A stretch of 64,000 nt of DNA from Ruminococcus sp. (lineage in GTDB: Bacteria; Bacillota; Clostridia; Oscillospirales; Ruminococcaceae). Of the stretch, positions 43,750 through 52,285 are shown one piece after another; the first letter of the stretch is position 1; each line of letters opens with the position of its first letter. The translations under genes and the position numbers were made by a program. The notes under the pieces were generated by a model. That model was not told the DNA's origin and searched no databases. It saw only the letters and a list, made by a program, of their open reading frames with translations. The stretch covers positions 1 to 64,000 of the forward strand of contig NZ_JAFYYT010000054.1 in NCBI RefSeq assembly GCF_017549005.1, in the 5' to 3' direction.

Positions 43750-43965
43750 AATATTCACTTTCCTTTTCGGTTATTTTATTTCTGAGGTTCTCCCTCAGCC
43801 TGTGATTATATTATATTAGCCCTTTGTGATATTGATTTGCGGCATTTGTATTGTTTTTGAGAATTTTATGTGTAAATTTTATCACAATTCCCGGCGCTTT
43901 GTGAAATTGATGTTAAGGACAGTCGGTATTCCGCCGCATGAATGGTAAAGGGCTGCGTCAAAGAC

Positions 43966-43994
43966 TTGCATTATTTTTTATTATATGTTATAAT
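43966..43994 (+). promoter_or_regulatory. sigma-A promoter of the CNNM/CorC gene
   Basis: TTGCAT (43966-43971), a 17-nt spacer and TATAAT (43989-43994). Confidence 0.7.
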
Positions 43995-44025
43995 AGTAAC
44001 ATTATTATATAAGGAAAGGAATAAT

Positions 44026-45297
44026 ATGGACAGTTCAGATATATGGAAGATAGTTCTCGTCATTGCTATGATGATCTTTTCAGCCCTGTTTTCGGGGACT
44101 GAAACGGCTTATTCCAGTGTTAACAAGCTTCGCCTGAAAAACTACGAGGCACAGGGCAGCAAAAAAGCGAAAAAAGCTCTCAGGCTCGCAAACCGCTTCG
44201 ACGAAGTCCTCACAGCAGTGCTTATCGGCAATAATATCGTGAATATCGCCACTTCGTCGGTTAGCACCCTTATTTTTATCAAGCTTGTGGGGCCGAAAGG
44301 TCCTGCGCTGTCAACTATTGTTGTCACTGTGCTTGTGCTGGTGTTCTGCGAGGTACTGCCGAAATCCTATGCCAAGAAAAACGCGGAGAAGCTTGCGCTC
44401 GCATTCGCTCCGCCCCTTACGTTCCTGGTGGGACTTTTCAAGCCCTTTGTGTGGCTGCTCAATAAGCTCTCGTCCCTTGTTTCAAAGGGTGATGAAGCTC
44501 CCAGCGTTACCGAGGACGAGCTAAAGTACATGATCGATGAGATCGAAGAGCAGGGCGTTATTGAGGAGCAGGAGAGCGAGCTGGTAAAAAGTGCGCTTGA
44601 ATTTGACGAGATAACCGTAAATGAGATACTCATTCCCCGCGTTAAGGTCATCGGCGTTGAGCTTGGCTCGACTATCGACGAGATAAAGGAGCTTTTCAGC
44701 CGTGAGATGTACTCCCGTCTGCCTGTGTATGAAAAAAGTCTTGATGAGATCAAGGGTATCATCACAAACAAGGCGTTTTTCAAAATGCTGGTGGAGGGCG
44801 GAAGCGATATCACGCCTATCATTCAGGAAGTTCCCCACATTGCCGATACAAAGCTCATAAGCGAGGCTATGCGCGATATGCAGCGCTCAAAGGTACACCT
44901 TGCGGTAGTCATTGACCAGTACGGCGGTACTAAGGGAATAGTCACCCTCGAGGACATCATCGAGGAGCTCGTCGGCGAGATCTACGACGAGGACGACGAG
45001 ATAGAGACAAATATAATGATGCTTGCACCTGACAAATACGAGGTGGCAGGCGATATGAGCATAAGCGATATGCTTGAAATGCTGGATCTTGACGAGGACA
45101 TGATAACTACGGACTACACCTCCGTGGGCGGCTGGGTGACAGATGTTATGGAGCATATCCCCGAGGCAGGCGAGACTGCCGAAAGCGGAATTTTCCGCAT
45201 TACTGCCGCTGAGGTCAACGAGCAGAACGTAGAAAAGGTCATTATCGAGGTGCTCCCCACCGACGACGATGATGACGAAGAAGATGAAGATAAATAG
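44026..45297 (+). CDS. CNNM/HlyC-CorC family membrane transporter with CBS pair
   Basis: A 423-residue protein of the hemolysin/CorC (CNNM) family, now linked to Mg2+ export or transport. A DUF21/CNNM membrane domain (about 1-170; SALFSGTETAYSSVNKLRL, VLVFCEVLPKSYAKK) is followed by two CBS motifs (IPRVKVIGVELGSTIDEIKELF; IQEVPHIADTKLISEAM, ... LAVVIDQYGGTKGIVTLEDIIEELVGEI) that bind nucleotide, and a C-terminal CorC_HlyC domain. The tail is very acidic (DDDDDEEDEDK). The ATG at 44026 has AAAGGAA upstream; an earlier in-frame start lacks a site. Monocistronic. Confidence 0.92.
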   Translation: MDSSDIWKIVLVIAMMIFSALFSGTETAYSSVNKLRLKNYEAQGSKKAKKALRLANRFDEVLTAVLIGNNIVNIATSSVSTLIFIKLVGPKGPALSTIVVTVLVLVFCEVLPKSYAKKNAEKLALAFAPPLTFLVGLFKPFVWLLNKLSSLVSKGDEAPSVTEDELKYMIDEIEEQGVIEEQESELVKSALEFDEITVNEILIPRVKVIGVELGSTIDEIKELFSREMYSRLPVYEKSLDEIKGIITNKAFFKMLVEGGSDITPIIQEVPHIADTKLISEAMRDMQRSKVHLAVVIDQYGGTKGIVTLEDIIEELVGEIYDEDDEIETNIMMLAPDKYEVAGDMSISDMLEMLDLDEDMITTDYTSVGGWVTDVMEHIPEAGETAESGIFRITAAEVNEQNVEKVIIEVLPTDDDDDEEDEDK

Positions 45298-45300
45298 TGC

Positions 45301-45345
45301 TGAGAACTCGGAACCAAGATCGTAGGGGCTGCCTTTGGCAGCCCT
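45301..45345. repeat. copy B of the dispersed intergenic repeat (inverted), containing the CNNM gene terminator
   Basis: Read on the minus strand: a GGGCTGCC-AAA-GGCAGCCC hairpin, then CCTACGATCTTGGTTCCGAGTTCT, matching copy A at about 39029-39055 in most positions. Confidence 0.5.
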
Positions 45346-45349
45346 TTTT
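45325..45349 (+). terminator. terminator of the CNNM/CorC gene
   Basis: Stem GGGCTGCC / GGCAGCCC, loop TTT, then five T residues. Confidence 0.82.
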
Positions 45350-45365
45350 GCTGATTGCTGATAAC

Positions 45366-45402
45366 TGAAACACCCGAAACAGTTTAACTGTTTCGGGTGT
45401 TT
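45366..45402 (-). terminator. terminator of the MBOAT/SGNH/kinase operon
   Basis: A 17-bp palindrome (AAACACCCGAAACAGTT and its complement) directly after the kinase stop codon, ending in T residues on the minus strand. Confidence 0.8.
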
Positions 45403-45403
45403 A

Positions 45404-46720
45404 TCATTCTACAGTGCCCTCGCTTCTGCCTATAGTGAGGACGAAGCCTTTGTTTATGGGCATTATGCCCTGTGGGTCAACTGTTTTTACCGTATTGTCG
45501 GGGAGCTTTACGCTCCATGTATCATTGGAGAGGTTGCGGAGAGCGTGTTTGCTTGGGTCCTTCTTGTTGCGGACCACCTCACCGATTATCTTATGGAAGT
45601 CGCCCTCCGTGTCGCCTGCCATGCCCTCATAGAGCTTAGCTCCGCCGAATGCAGGGAGCTCGAAGCGCTTGAACTTGATACTTTCGGTGCAGGTCAGCTG
45701 ACCGTTGCAGTACATACAGTTCACGGAATACTTCGGGGCGATAAAGGTTTCCTTGCCGCAGTGAGGACAGGGGACTGTCTCGCTTCTCAGTTTAACAAAG
45801 GCGTCAAGCCATGTCATTTCGATAACGCGGTCGTAAGGGGGCTGTACCGACTTCTTTCCGAATGATTCTATGAAAAGGTCGCGGATATAGTCGGGATATA
45901 TCTTCCAGAAGCGGAGAGTATTGGTGTTGAGCTGATTGTTTGCGGCATTGCGGTCGTCCTCGGGGTCGAGAACGAATACGGGGTCTGAGCCGTAGAACTT
46001 CTTTTCAAGCTCGGGAGTCATGCACGGAGGAGTAGAGTATTTGCCCTCCAGCGGGTGCTCGATGAACAGCATACGGAAGAGTATGACTGCCAGCGAGAAG
46101 CGGTCGGAACGCTTGTCGGGAGCTCCGCCGAGAACTACCTCGGGAGCCATATAGCGCTGTTTGCCGGCAATTCCGAAGTTGACGCCGCGCTCGGAAACGT
46201 TGTCGTTGTCACATATGAGCACATCGCCGTTTTTCGGGTCTATGAAGAAGTTGCCGTTATTGAGGTCCTGATAGCTGTAGCCGTCGTTGTGGAGAGCGCG
46301 GAAGCCCTCGATGATATTGATGGCTGCGTTGCAGCGGGCGGTTATATTTGCGAAGCTTGCCTTCATGCGGCGTGTTTTGGGGTCCCAAAGCAGGAAGCGT
46401 GTCAGCTCCTCATAGCCTGACGGGCGGAGTGGCATGATATAGCCGAAAGAGCCGTCTATCCAGTTGGAGAGCTCCTCAGGCCAGAGAAATGCCTTTGTGG
46501 GAGCGCCCTTTTTTATGTTTGCCTTGAGGTTTTCGTAGAATTCCTGGGGGTTTTTCATCTTGTCGATAGTGGACTTGTGGTACCATTTGAGCGCCATCTG
46601 CTTGCCGTTGCACTCAACGCGGTATACATTTCCCTGTCCGCCGCCGCCGAGAAATTCGAGTATGGTGAATGTGGAATTGTATACTGTCCTGCCTGTGTAG
46701 CCTACTTTGAGTTCTGCCAT
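45404..46720 (-). CDS. Ser/Thr protein kinase-like protein with zinc ribbon, atypical active site
   Basis: A 438-residue cytoplasmic protein with a eukaryotic-like kinase fold. It has a Gly-rich loop GGGGQGNVY (25-33), ATP lysine K45 (MALKWY), catalytic loop YSYQDLNNGNF (YQD at 150-152 in place of HRD, with the Asn kept), metal motif CDNDN (DND at 171-173 in place of DFG) and APE (192-194). The catalytic Asp, Asn and metal Asp are conserved, so activity is plausible. A CPHCG...CMYCNG zinc ribbon (about 318-340) and a beta-rich C-terminal domain follow. It resembles kinases found with VWA/TerY proteins in tellurite-type clusters, but here it is downstream of an O-acetylation pair by 23 nt. Confidence 0.8.
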   Translation of the reverse strand: MAELKVGYTGRTVYNSTFTILEFLGGGGQGNVYRVECNGKQMALKWYHKSTIDKMKNPQEFYENLKANIKKGAPTKAFLWPEELSNWIDGSFGYIMPLRPSGYEELTRFLLWDPKTRRMKASFANITARCNAAINIIEGFRALHNDGYSYQDLNNGNFFIDPKNGDVLICDNDNVSERGVNFGIAGKQRYMAPEVVLGGAPDKRSDRFSLAVILFRMLFIEHPLEGKYSTPPCMTPELEKKFYGSDPVFVLDPEDDRNAANNQLNTNTLRFWKIYPDYIRDLFIESFGKKSVQPPYDRVIEMTWLDAFVKLRSETVPCPHCGKETFIAPKYSVNCMYCNGQLTCTESIKFKRFELPAFGGAKLYEGMAGDTEGDFHKIIGEVVRNKKDPSKHALRNLSNDTWSVKLPDNTVKTVDPQGIMPINKGFVLTIGRSEGTVE

Positions 46721-46743
46721 TTTATGCTCCTTTCGCTTTCAGC

Positions 46744-47697
46744 TTATAGGTTGGAAAATTCTTCGTTCTGAGGTTTCTTGTTTTGTGTGGTAGTCTCTGC
46801 TGTATCGGAGGTGGATTCTGTCTGCGGCTTGTCTTCTGTTGCAGCGGGGGCTGTAGTCGCGGCAGGGGCAGCAGCCACGGTATTCATGCAGAGCCATTCA
46901 CACCATGTGGTGTAGTACTTTGCAAGGACGTGTACGCCGTCGCTTGCGTACTCGGCTGTAAGATAGCCGTAATCATCGTCGAATAAGGGATTGACGTCCA
47001 GGTAGTATATCTTCTTGTTGTCGTCAGCCATTCCCTGTATATTTGTATTCAGCGCATTTATTCTCTCATTGGTGATATACTGGGTCTCGCCTGAGGTTGT
47101 AACGTGGAGGTTTGCCTGCAAATATATCAGGGCGTCCTTCTGTATCTCGCGGATACCGTCAACGAGGCGCCTGTACTTTGCGGTTGTTCCCTCGATATCG
47201 TTGCCTATCTCGTTAATGCCGAGCATTACGTATATCTTGGCGTACTGCTTCTTGCGGAGCTTGTCCCATACGGTCATGCCGTCCACGGTGGATTCGTCTA
47301 TTCGCGCCACCATGAGGCCCTTGTCGCAGAAATAGTCCGCATTTTTCAGCGTACCGTAGAGGCTTATGCCCACTGTTCGGGAGTCGCCGATAAACAGGGC
47401 GTCGTCGAAGTACTCGGGGCCGCTTTCAATAAAGCTTGACGGCGGAGTTGCAGGCTCTGTGGGAGCTTCCGTGGCAGTCTCAGTGCCCTCTGATGTGGTC
47501 TGAGTCTCGGATGTGACGTCCTGACCGGCTGTCGTGGTGGTCTCGGCAGGCTGAGTTACCGCCGTAGGCTCCTTTACGGCAGCCTTTGGCTTTTTGATAT
47601 TGCTGCTATCCCATATCTGCTTATATATGAACGGCGAAGCCACAACGCAGGTGACCAGCAGTATCAGTGTATATATGCATTGTTTTAACTTGCTCAA
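46744..47697 (-). CDS. membrane-anchored SGNH hydrolase/acyltransferase partner of the MBOAT protein
   Basis: A 317-residue protein with an N-terminal membrane anchor (YTLILLVTCVVASPFIY), a Thr-rich linker and an SGNH domain: FIGDSRTVGI (block I Ser), MLGINEIGN (block III) and DGVHVLAKYY (Asp/His, block V). The C-terminus is another disordered Ala/Thr/Pro tail. Such proteins work outside the membrane with MBOAT transporters to move acyl (usually acetyl) groups onto surface polysaccharides. Here the MBOAT gene is 12 nt upstream, supporting that role. The acceptor glycan is unknown. Confidence 0.85.
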   Translation of the reverse strand: MSKLKQCIYTLILLVTCVVASPFIYKQIWDSSNIKKPKAAVKEPTAVTQPAETTTTAGQDVTSETQTTSEGTETATEAPTEPATPPSSFIESGPEYFDDALFIGDSRTVGISLYGTLKNADYFCDKGLMVARIDESTVDGMTVWDKLRKKQYAKIYVMLGINEIGNDIEGTTAKYRRLVDGIREIQKDALIYLQANLHVTTSGETQYITNERINALNTNIQGMADDNKKIYYLDVNPLFDDDYGYLTAEYASDGVHVLAKYYTTWCEWLCMNTVAAAPAATTAPAATEDKPQTESTSDTAETTTQNKKPQNEEFSNL

Positions 47698-47709
47698 TTC
47701 TTTCTCTCC

Positions 47710-49401
47710 TTAAAATCTGAAATACATGAACGGGTCGTCCATTCCCATGTACATACAGTAGACTGCTGCGAGGAATACCGCAATCAGCGCTATGGCTGTA
47801 ATGAATGAGTGCTTGATCTTCTTGTATACCAGCTCGGGCAGCCTTGTGGAGAAAACTATGGCTGCAGCGAAGTATTTCCAGTATATTTTCCATTTTTCAA
47901 TGTAGTCGTTATCCATTACGGCATAGGTCTTCTGCGGCAGGAACGGGAGAAGTCTCCTGAAATAGATGCCCAGCTCGTGAAAGTCCGTTATCGCAAAGAT
48001 AAGCCATGTGAGCGGGATTATCAGTATCATGTAGGCGTGACCGAGGGGCTTTATCCTGTTCAGCGTCTTGCCTGTCCAGAATTTTTCGCTCATGATTATT
48101 GCGAAAAGCACAAGTCCCCACATGACGAAGTTCCAGCTCGCGCCGTGCCACAGTCCTGTGAACAGCCACACCACCAGCATATTGAATACCATTCGTCCCT
48201 CGCCCCTGCGGTTTCCGCCGAGGGGGATGTAGATGTAGTCCTTGAACCAGGTGCCGAGGGTCATGTGCCAGCGGCGCCAGAATTCCGTCATGGTCAGCGA
48301 CATATAGGGGTGGTCGAAGTTGCGTGGAATATTGAAGCCCATTACTTTTCCGAGTCCGATGGCCATGAGGGAATATCCGCAGAAGTCGAAGTAGAGCTGG
48401 AAAGAATAGGCGAATATACCCAGCCATGCCAGCCGTGATGATATGCTCTCGTAGCCTATGGCAGAGATGTCGCTCCACAGTCCGCCTATCTGATTGGCTA
48501 TGAGCACCTTGTAGCCGAGACCGATGGTAAAGGTCTTGAGACCGTCCTCGACATTGTGTATGCTGTGAGTACGGCTTTTCAGCTCTTTGGCAACGTGGTC
48601 GTAGGTAACAATAGGACCTGCAATGAGCTGCGGGAACATTGTTATGTAGGCTCCGTAGTTTATGAGGTTCTTTTCGGCCTGAGCCTTGCCTCTGTATACA
48701 TCGATTATGTAGGAGACGTTCTGGAAGGTGTAGAAGCTGATACCTATAGGCAGGATAATATCCTTTACGGTGAAACTCTGTCCGAACCAGTGATTGATGT
48801 TTTCAGTGCCGAATGTCCAGTATTTGAAGAAGATCAGCCACCAGAAGTTGAAAAGAATGCCGAATGTGAGCCAAAGCTTCTTGATATGGCGGCTGTGCTC
48901 GATGAACTGTCCCACTATGAAGTTGAGAAGCACCGTCAGCAGGAACAGCATGATATAAACGGGCTTCTTTACGCCGAAGCTGTAGAAGATGACGCTTCCC
49001 GTGAATATGATAAGGTTCTGATAACCTATCCGCGATGAGGAATACGCCTGCATGAGCAGAAAGACTGCCGCTGCAAGGAAGAGGGCTACCGGGACAGGCT
49101 TGAAAAGCTCCATATTATGGAACAGGATATAGCCTGCGACTGCGCTTCCGAAGAGTATGACCACACATCGGAACCGCTTCTCGGAAGCCGTTGCGGATTC
49201 AAACAGGAGCCACACCACCGACGCGAGATAGATAAGTATGGGGAGCGGCCTTATGAGCCTCATGACATAGAACATATCTATGCCGGCTATAACGCTCGCT
49301 GTTACTAAAACGATATTTCTATATTTATTTTCAGACGCCGAATAGGCTATCATAAAAACAGGCAGGAATATGAAGATAAATTCCAAGCTGCTGAATACCA
49401 A
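47710..49401 (-). CDS. MBOAT-family O-acyltransferase (AlgI/DltB-like)
   Basis: A 563-residue polytopic membrane protein of the MBOAT family. The conserved core EFWRRWHMTLGTWFKDYIYIPLGGNRRG and the catalytic-His region TGLWHGASWNFVMWG are intact. AlgI-type members carry acetyl groups across the membrane for exopolysaccharide or wall acetylation. I favour a TTG start at 49401: it gives the MVFSSLEFIFIFLPVFM N-terminus typical of this family and has GAAGGGTGA 5-6 nt upstream; the alternative GTG at 49410 lies on that site. It heads an operon with the SGNH partner and a protein kinase. Confidence 0.9.
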   Translation of the reverse strand: MVFSSLEFIFIFLPVFMIAYSASENKYRNIVLVTASVIAGIDMFYVMRLIRPLPILIYLASVVWLLFESATASEKRFRCVVILFGSAVAGYILFHNMELFKPVPVALFLAAAVFLLMQAYSSSRIGYQNLIIFTGSVIFYSFGVKKPVYIMLFLLTVLLNFIVGQFIEHSRHIKKLWLTFGILFNFWWLIFFKYWTFGTENINHWFGQSFTVKDIILPIGISFYTFQNVSYIIDVYRGKAQAEKNLINYGAYITMFPQLIAGPIVTYDHVAKELKSRTHSIHNVEDGLKTFTIGLGYKVLIANQIGGLWSDISAIGYESISSRLAWLGIFAYSFQLYFDFCGYSLMAIGLGKVMGFNIPRNFDHPYMSLTMTEFWRRWHMTLGTWFKDYIYIPLGGNRRGEGRMVFNMLVVWLFTGLWHGASWNFVMWGLVLFAIIMSEKFWTGKTLNRIKPLGHAYMILIIPLTWLIFAITDFHELGIYFRRLLPFLPQKTYAVMDNDYIEKWKIYWKYFAAAIVFSTRLPELVYKKIKHSFITAIALIAVFLAAVYCMYMGMDDPFMYFRF

Positions 49402-49602
49402 ATATATCACCCTTCAGTTAAATCATTTGTTAGAGCTTCCGCTGTTTGGTTTGCCTGTAAATCTGCGGAAAATAGCATTATAAAAACTCATACATTATTA
49501 TTTTACACGTTTGCCAATTAAATGTCAATAGCTTTGGGATAATGTAGCAATTTGCAGTAAACAGTCGGACGGGCAGGCGGCTTTTCGGTGTTTTTGACAG
49601 GG

Positions 49603-49631
49603 TAAAAAATGAACGCCGGAAACGGCGTTCA
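49603..49631 (-). terminator. terminator of the NSS transporter gene
   Basis: A 9-bp stem TGAACGCCG / CGGCGTTCA with a GAAA/TTTC loop, then six T residues on the minus strand. Confidence 0.83.
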
Positions 49632-49649
49632 CTTCATGTTCATATGTAC

Positions 49650-51053
49650 TTATATTTCCGTCACAAAGGGCGTGATAAGTATCATTGCCATGCATACGGG
49701 GCAGATGTACTTTATCATGACGCTGTAGAGTAGCTTCGAGCGGAAACGCTTTTCGCCGTACATAACCTCTTCCTCGATGTACTTCGTCTTTACGGCGTAT
49801 CCTATGAGTATGCAGGTGAGGAGAGAGAGCACCGGCATCATTATATTGTTCGTGGTGAAGTCGAAAAGGTCCAGTATCTGCATACCGAATATGCTGAAAT
49901 CAGACCATGTGCTGTAGCCGAGGACAGAGAGCATTCCTACGGCAATGGTAACGAATATCACTATTAAGCAGCTCTTTGCGCGGTTTAGTCTGAACTTCTC
50001 CATTACCACCGCAACTACGGTCTCCATAAGGGATATTGAGGAGGTGAGCGCCGCAAGGGTAACGAGTATGAAGAAAGCTGTGCCCAATACCTGTCCTGCC
50101 GGCATTGAAGCGAATACCTTCGGGAGAGTGATGAACATAAGTCCGGGACCCTTGTTGAGGGCAGACTCATCTCCGCCCGAGAATACGAATACCGCAGGAA
50201 CTATTATCATTCCGGCAAGGAATGCGACAAGTGTGTCGAATATCTCAATCTGACGGACCGAGCTCTCAAGGGAGTCCTCTTTTCGCATATATGAGCCGTA
50301 TGTGACCATTATTCCCATAGCGATGGACATCGAGTAGAAAAGCTGTCCGCAGGCTGCCGCTATGGTCTGAAGGAGCCTTGAGAATGTGAAGCCCTTGAAA
50401 TTGGGGAGAACATAGTATTTCAGCCCCTCTCCCGCGCCTTTGAGGGTAAGAGTATAGACTGCTATGCCGATTATCAGCACAAGCAGCACGGGCATGAGGA
50501 ACTTGCTTACCTTTTCTATGCCCTTTTCAACGCCGAAAAAGACTACAACTGACGTGAGAAGCACGAAAATTATGAAAAACACGGAGGGCTGTTCGAGAAG
50601 TCCGATGAAATGCTCGAAAAACGTGAGAGTTTCGTCCGAGCCTTTGACCGCGTATTCCGCAACGGAAACAGCTTCACCGTCGCCCTTGGCAAAAACCGTC
50701 ATATATTTCAGCACCCAGCCGCCTATAACGCAGTAATATGGGAGTATAAGAGCAGGAATGACTGCTGCGAGGACTCCGAGGGGAGAAAATCGCTTGTCAA
50801 CTTCCTTGTATGCGCCGATAACGCTCTTGCCCGTTCGCCTGCCTATGGCTATCTCGGTCAGCATGAGGGCAAAACCGAAGGTTATGGCAAAGATAAGGTA
50901 TATGAGCAGGAATATTCCGCCGCCGTACTTAGCGGCAAGATATGGAAAACGCCAGATATTTCCCAGTCCTATCGCCGAGCCTGCCGCGGCGAGCACAAAG
51001 CCTATTTTTGAACCGAAGCTGCCTCTTGACGAGGGATTTGTTTTTTCTTTCAT
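49650..51053 (-). CDS. neurotransmitter:sodium symporter family transporter
   Basis: A 467-residue Na+-coupled amino-acid transporter of the NSS (LeuT-like) family. The helix 1 signature GFVLAAAGSAIGLGNIWRFPYLAAKYGGG contains Na+ and substrate-binding residues, and about eleven or twelve hydrophobic segments follow (for example TSVVVFFGVEKGIEKVSKFLMPVLLVL). The substrate is likely a hydrophobic or aromatic amino acid by family precedent but cannot be assigned. It is monocistronic, and a sequence remnant (51143-51292) lies divergently upstream. Confidence 0.92.
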   Translation of the reverse strand: MKEKTNPSSRGSFGSKIGFVLAAAGSAIGLGNIWRFPYLAAKYGGGIFLLIYLIFAITFGFALMLTEIAIGRRTGKSVIGAYKEVDKRFSPLGVLAAVIPALILPYYCVIGGWVLKYMTVFAKGDGEAVSVAEYAVKGSDETLTFFEHFIGLLEQPSVFFIIFVLLTSVVVFFGVEKGIEKVSKFLMPVLLVLIIGIAVYTLTLKGAGEGLKYYVLPNFKGFTFSRLLQTIAAACGQLFYSMSIAMGIMVTYGSYMRKEDSLESSVRQIEIFDTLVAFLAGMIIVPAVFVFSGGDESALNKGPGLMFITLPKVFASMPAGQVLGTAFFILVTLAALTSSISLMETVVAVVMEKFRLNRAKSCLIVIFVTIAVGMLSVLGYSTWSDFSIFGMQILDLFDFTTNNIMMPVLSLLTCILIGYAVKTKYIEEEVMYGEKRFRSKLLYSVMIKYICPVCMAMILITPFVTEI

Positions 51054-51142
51054 AGTGTGACTGTCCTTTCGTATGGTGTCGAATAGTGCGATACAAATAC
51101 AATTATAGCATTAGTAATAAGAAAAATCAATATGAAGTCTGA

Positions 51143-51292
51143 CAAAAATCCGCGTCCGTGACAACTTTATGGGATAAGACATCAGATGCGGAAACCGGTC
51201 AGGGAATCGAGCTTTCCATTCCTGACAAAACAACGCCGGAGGAACTTATAGCAAACAGCGGCTACAGATTTTTCTTTAACGACGGTTCCTGA
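51143..51292 (+). pseudogene. gene remnant (last 49 codons)
   Basis: An open stretch right after a TGA ends in a TGA at 51290-51292. It reads like a real protein C-terminus (LWDKTSDAETGQGIELSIPD, then TTPEELIANSGYRFFFNDGS), and a plus-strand terminator follows. A GTG at 51157 is in frame but has no ribosome binding site. I take it as the 3' remnant of a degraded gene; the family is not recognised. Confidence 0.45.
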
Positions 51293-51328
51293 CCAAAGTA
51301 AAGATGTCCTGGCTCCCATAAAAAACAC

Positions 51329-51366
51329 AGCGCAGCAAGGATAATACCTGCTGCGCTTTTATTTTT
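51329..51366. terminator. terminator between the remnant and folD
   Basis: Stem AGCGCAGCA / TGCTGCGCT with a T-rich tail on the plus strand and a T-run (GTGTTTTTT) on the minus strand, so it may also end the folD transcript. Confidence 0.75.
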
Positions 51367-51420
51367 CAGGCGGATAATATCCGCCCCTACACGGCTTAGC
51401 TCTTAGTTCTGCTAACGGCT
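51365..51420. repeat. copy C of the dispersed intergenic repeat
   Basis: A GGCGGATAATATCCGCC hairpin is followed by CCTACACGGCTTAGCTCTTAGTTCT, similar to copies A and B: hairpin, CCTAC, then a CTTAGTTCTTAGTTCT-like tract. Confidence 0.5.
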
Positions 51421-51426
51421 AAAGGC

Positions 51427-52284
51427 TCATTCTATCCCTGCCTGCTGTTTAGCGGCTGTGAGGGTGTTCTTCATGAGCATTGCGATAGTCATGGGACCAA
51501 CGCCGCCCGGTACGGGAGTGATGAACGAAGCCTTCTTTTCTGCGGACTCGAACTCTACATCTCCGCAGAGCTTGCCGTTGTCAAGGCGGTTCATGCCCAC
51601 GTCGATAACTACAGCGCCTTCCTTTATCATATCGCCTGTAACGAAGTTAGCTTTTCCGATAGCAACTACAAGGATATCAGCGCCGAGGCATACTTCCCTG
51701 AGGTTCTTGGTCTTGGAGTGGCATATAGTAACAGTTCCGTTCTTCTGGAGAAGCAGCATAGCCTGGGGCTTGCCTACGATATTGCTTCTGCCGATGACTA
51801 CGCACTGCTTGCCTGTGATATCCGTGCCTGTGCTCTCTATAAGGCGCATAACGCCTGCGGGAGTGCAGGGGAGGAAAGCGTAGTCGCCTATCATTATCCT
51901 GCCCACGTTGACAGGGTGGAATGCGTCAACGTCCTTGTCGGGGGAGATAGCGTTGATTATTGCCTTTTCGTCGATGTGCTTGGGCAGGGGGAGCTGTACA
52001 AGTATACCGTTTACCCTGTCGTCGCGGTTGAGTACGTTTACAAGGTCGAGGAGCTGTTCCTGTGTGGTGGATTCCTCGAGAGCGTACTCGAATGACTGGA
52101 AGCCTACTGCCTCGCAGGCTTTCTTTTTATTGTTGACGTATACTCTTGAGGCAGGGTTGTTGCCTACGATAACAACCGCAAGACCTACCTTGAGTCCTTT
52201 TTCTTCCTTGAGCTTTGCAGCTTCCTCGGCAACCTCTGCCTTTACTGCTACTGAAACTGCTTTTCCGTCAATGATCTGTGCCAT
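51427..52284 (-). CDS. folD: bifunctional methylenetetrahydrofolate dehydrogenase/cyclohydrolase
   Basis: A 285-residue enzyme interconverting 5,10-methylene-, methenyl- and 10-formyl-tetrahydrofolate for purine and formate metabolism. The signatures [17 protein letters not shown] (active-site Tyr and Lys), [11 protein letters not shown], the Rossmann motif [17 protein letters not shown] and [11 protein letters not shown] are intact. I chose the ATG at 52284: AAGGAGG lies about 9 nt upstream inside the lgt gene, whose TAA ends one base before this ATG. It is the last gene of the M16-M16-lgt-folD run. Confidence 0.95.
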   Translation of the reverse strand: MAQIIDGKAVSVAVKAEVAEEAAKLKEEKGLKVGLAVVIVGNNPASRVYVNNKKKACEAVGFQSFEYALEESTTQEQLLDLVNVLNRDDRVNGILVQLPLPKHIDEKAIINAISPDKDVDAFHPVNVGRIMIGDYAFLPCTPAGVMRLIESTGTDITGKQCVVIGRSNIVGKPQAMLLLQKNGTVTICHSKTKNLREVCLGADILVVAIGKANFVTGDMIKEGAVVIDVGMNRLDNGKLCGDVEFESAEKKASFITPVPGGVGPMTIAMLMKNTLTAAKQQAGIE

Positions 52285-52285
52285 T

